Below, one piece after another: positions 4,946 through 6,578 of a stretch of 6,578 bases of DNA (positions within the stretch are counted from its first letter, which is position 1; the number at the start of each line of letters is the position of its first letter). The position numbers and the translations under genes are program-made. The stretch spans positions 1 to 6,578 of the forward strand of contig JACCTF010000121.1 of NCBI GenBank assembly GCA_013812565.1. Direction: 5' to 3'. Source of the stretch: Pyrinomonadaceae bacterium (lineage in GTDB: Bacteria > Acidobacteriota > Blastocatellia > Pyrinomonadales > Pyrinomonadaceae). The notes beneath the pieces are model-generated. The model was given only the letters and a program-made list of their open reading frames with translations, did not search any database and was not told the DNA's origin.

Positions 4946-6578
4946 GTGCATCAACCGTCCGCTCTAGCTGATACGTCTGCCGCCGACGTGCGTAGTAGCA
5001 GTGAAACCGCGCACACGTCCGCGCCGCAGTATGCGGAAGTCGCCATCCCGCTTCGCGTCGCGCAGACGTTTACCTATCGCCTGCCGTCCGCGCTTCGCAG
5101 AGACGCGCAGGTAGGCGCGCGCCTGCTGGTTCCCTTTGGCCGCAAGCTCGTCTCCGGCTACATCGTGGCGCTGCACAGCGAGCTTGACAGCGGCGTGGAA
5201 GTGAGTGAATCCGACATTAAAGATGCCGAGGAGTTGCTCGACCAAGAGCCGCTTGTGACTAGAGAAGTCTTAGAGATTACGCGCTGGATCGCTGAATACT
5301 ATGCCGCGCCGTGGGGCGAAGCTTTGAAGGCCGCGCTCCCCGCTGGACTTAATGCGACGATTGAACAAGTTCTTTCAATCACTTCGGAAGGGCGCGATGA
5401 GTTGGCCCGGCTTCCCCCGAAGCGGGCCACGACCGCACGGGCACAGGCGCTGCGCTTCATTGCCGAAGCAGGCGAGACAACGCTGCGCGAGGCTGCACCG
5501 CACATCGGCGAAGCGCGCGCATCAACCATCGTGCGCCGGTTGGAACAAGCCGGATGGATTACCAGAACGCACCGCACGCGCACCGTGCTTGCGCGCGCTA
5601 AACGGCGTAAGGCCGTACGCCTGCTGCCGCCCGAAGAACACGCCGAAGAACGCGCCGCGCGCGTGCTCACTCCAGCGCAACAGCGAATCATTCAAACGCT
5701 GATTGCGGCTGATGGCGAATTGGCCTTCTCAGAACTACTGGAAACATCCGACACCAGCGCATCAACTATCAATACGCTGGAGCGACGCCGCATCATCGAA
5801 GTTTTTGTGCGCGAAGTGCGCCGCGATCCTCTAAGCGGCGCGCAGTTACCGAAAATTGAAGACCTTAAACTAACCGCGGAGCAACAATCAGCGCTCAGTG
5901 AAATTGAAGCCGCGTTACGAGAAAACGACTACGCGGCTTTTCTGCTGCACGGTGTAACCGGCAGCGGTAAAACCGAGATATACATACGCGCCATGCGTGC
6001 CGCGCTTGACAAAGGCTCGACAGCCTTGATGCTGGTGCCGGAGATTGCACTAACGCCCGTCTTCTCCCGCCGCCTGCGCGCCTACTTCGGCGACTCGGTC
6101 GCGATCTTCCATTCGTCCTTAACGACCGGCGAACGTTTCGACGAGTGGACCAGGTTGAAGCGCGGCGAAGCGCGCGTCGTGATCGGCACACGCTCGGCCG
6201 TCTTTGCGCCGGTCGCCAAGCTCGGCGTCATTATCGTGGATGAAGAGCACGAATCATCTTATCGCCAGCAGGAATCGCCTTATTACAACGGACGTGACAC
6301 AGCCGTGATGCGTGCGCTGAAAGAGCAAGCAGTGATCGTGCTCGGATCGGCGACTCCCTCGCTTGAATCATTCCACAATGCCGAGCGCGGCAAGTATCGT
6401 TATCTTCGCTTACCGAATCGTATCGCTAACCGCCCGATGGCGCACTCCGAAATCATCGACATGCGCGAGGTCTTCACTCGCAGCGGAAAGCAACAAATCC
6501 TCTCCGATGAACTTCTCACAGCAGTTACGGAGACACACGCGCGCGGCGAGCAAACGATCATTCTGCTTAACCGTCGCG
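4946..6578 (+). CDS. priA: primosomal protein N' (PriA helicase), 5' two thirds, cut by the window end
   Basis: PriA is the 3'-to-5' DNA helicase that recognises stalled or abandoned replication forks and starts primosome assembly and DnaB reloading. About 544 codons are present of a protein usually 730-820 residues long, and the frame is unbroken to the last base. The N-terminal DNA-binding domain begins at YAEVAIPLRVAQTFTYRLP (residues 29-47) and includes VPFGRKLVSGYIVAL. A winged-helix region follows, then the helicase core: Walker A GVTGSGKT (336-343), a PEIALTP segment, IGTRSAVFAP, Walker B DEEH (432-435) and GSATPSLES (467-475). It stops at LLNRR, the start of the LLNRRGY motif, so the zinc-binding cysteines and last helicase motifs lie outside. 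The frame opens after a stop at 4934-4936 and has no ATG before the domain; GTG at 4946 or 4988 must serve, neither with a convincing ribosome binding site. Confidence 0.95.
   Translation, partial: MHQPSALADTSAADVRSSSETAHTSAPQYAEVAIPLRVAQTFTYRLPSALRRDAQVGARLLVPFGRKLVSGYIVALHSELDSGVEVSESDIKDAEELLDQEPLVTREVLEITRWIAEYYAAPWGEALKAALPAGLNATIEQVLSITSEGRDELARLPPKRATTARAQALRFIAEAGETTLREAAPHIGEARASTIVRRLEQAGWITRTHRTRTVLARAKRRKAVRLLPPEEHAEERAARVLTPAQQRIIQTLIAADGELAFSELLETSDTSASTINTLERRRIIEVFVREVRRDPLSGAQLPKIEDLKLTAEQQSALSEIEAALRENDYAAFLLHGVTGSGKTEIYIRAMRAALDKGSTALMLVPEIALTPVFSRRLRAYFGDSVAIFHSSLTTGERFDEWTRLKRGEARVVIGTRSAVFAPVAKLGVIIVDEEHESSYRQQESPYYNGRDTAVMRALKEQAVIVLGSATPSLESFHNAERGKYRYLRLPNRIANRPMAHSEIIDMREVFTRSGKQQILSDELLTAVTETHARGEQTIILLNRR

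Noticed and set aside
4964..5245. 93-codon - strand frame at the start of priA
   Set aside because: It is antisense to the conserved PriA DNA-binding domain, with no ribosome binding site or recognisable motif.
5299..5691. Open frames on both strands inside priA
   Set aside because: The PriA frame runs unbroken here with conserved content; the others are Arg/Ala/Ser-rich products typical of GC-rich shadow frames.

Overview
The window looks like ordinary chromosomal DNA from a GC-rich Gram-negative bacterium. It holds two tRNA loci, five protein genes that I accept in full, and the first two thirds of a primosomal helicase gene. Three clues point, tentatively, to Acidobacteriota (Blastocatellia-like): a Tat-exported Gfo/Idh/MocA oxidoreductase, strong GGAGG ribosome binding sites, and arrays of a 7-base GCAGAAG-type repeat that runs into a gene end. 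That lineage call is inference, since no marker gene is complete enough to settle it.

Layout. Positions 1-31 are the 3' end of a tRNA with an encoded CCA, followed by a clear intrinsic terminator (41-69). A two-gene unit follows on the + strand: a family 3 type solute-binding protein (103-816), then, overlapping by four bases, a six-helix cation diffusion facilitator (CDF)-like membrane protein (813-1817). This unit ends against a convergent Tat-signal oxidoreductase gene (3286-1883, - strand). Between the two stop codons, and reaching into the end of the CDF gene, lies a perfect 26-bp inverted repeat made of tandem heptamers. The 3287-3574 gap carries a strong hairpin in a REP-like stretch. 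A small GlsB/YeaQ/YmgE-type membrane protein (3575-3850) faces a small coiled-coil protein (4365-4096, - strand). tRNA-Lys(CTT) at 4695-4767 has a recognisable promoter and terminator. From about 4946 to the window end runs priA, open at the right edge.

How the genes work together. The only obvious functional partnership is the solute-binding protein plus the CDF-like protein. They are translationally coupled, which is an unusual pairing because CDF exporters are not known to need a binding protein, and the CDF-like protein has lost parts of the usual metal-binding motifs. This is the best candidate in the window for something undescribed. The other genes are independent housekeeping or stress functions. 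I see no phage, transposase, CRISPR or toxin-antitoxin genes.
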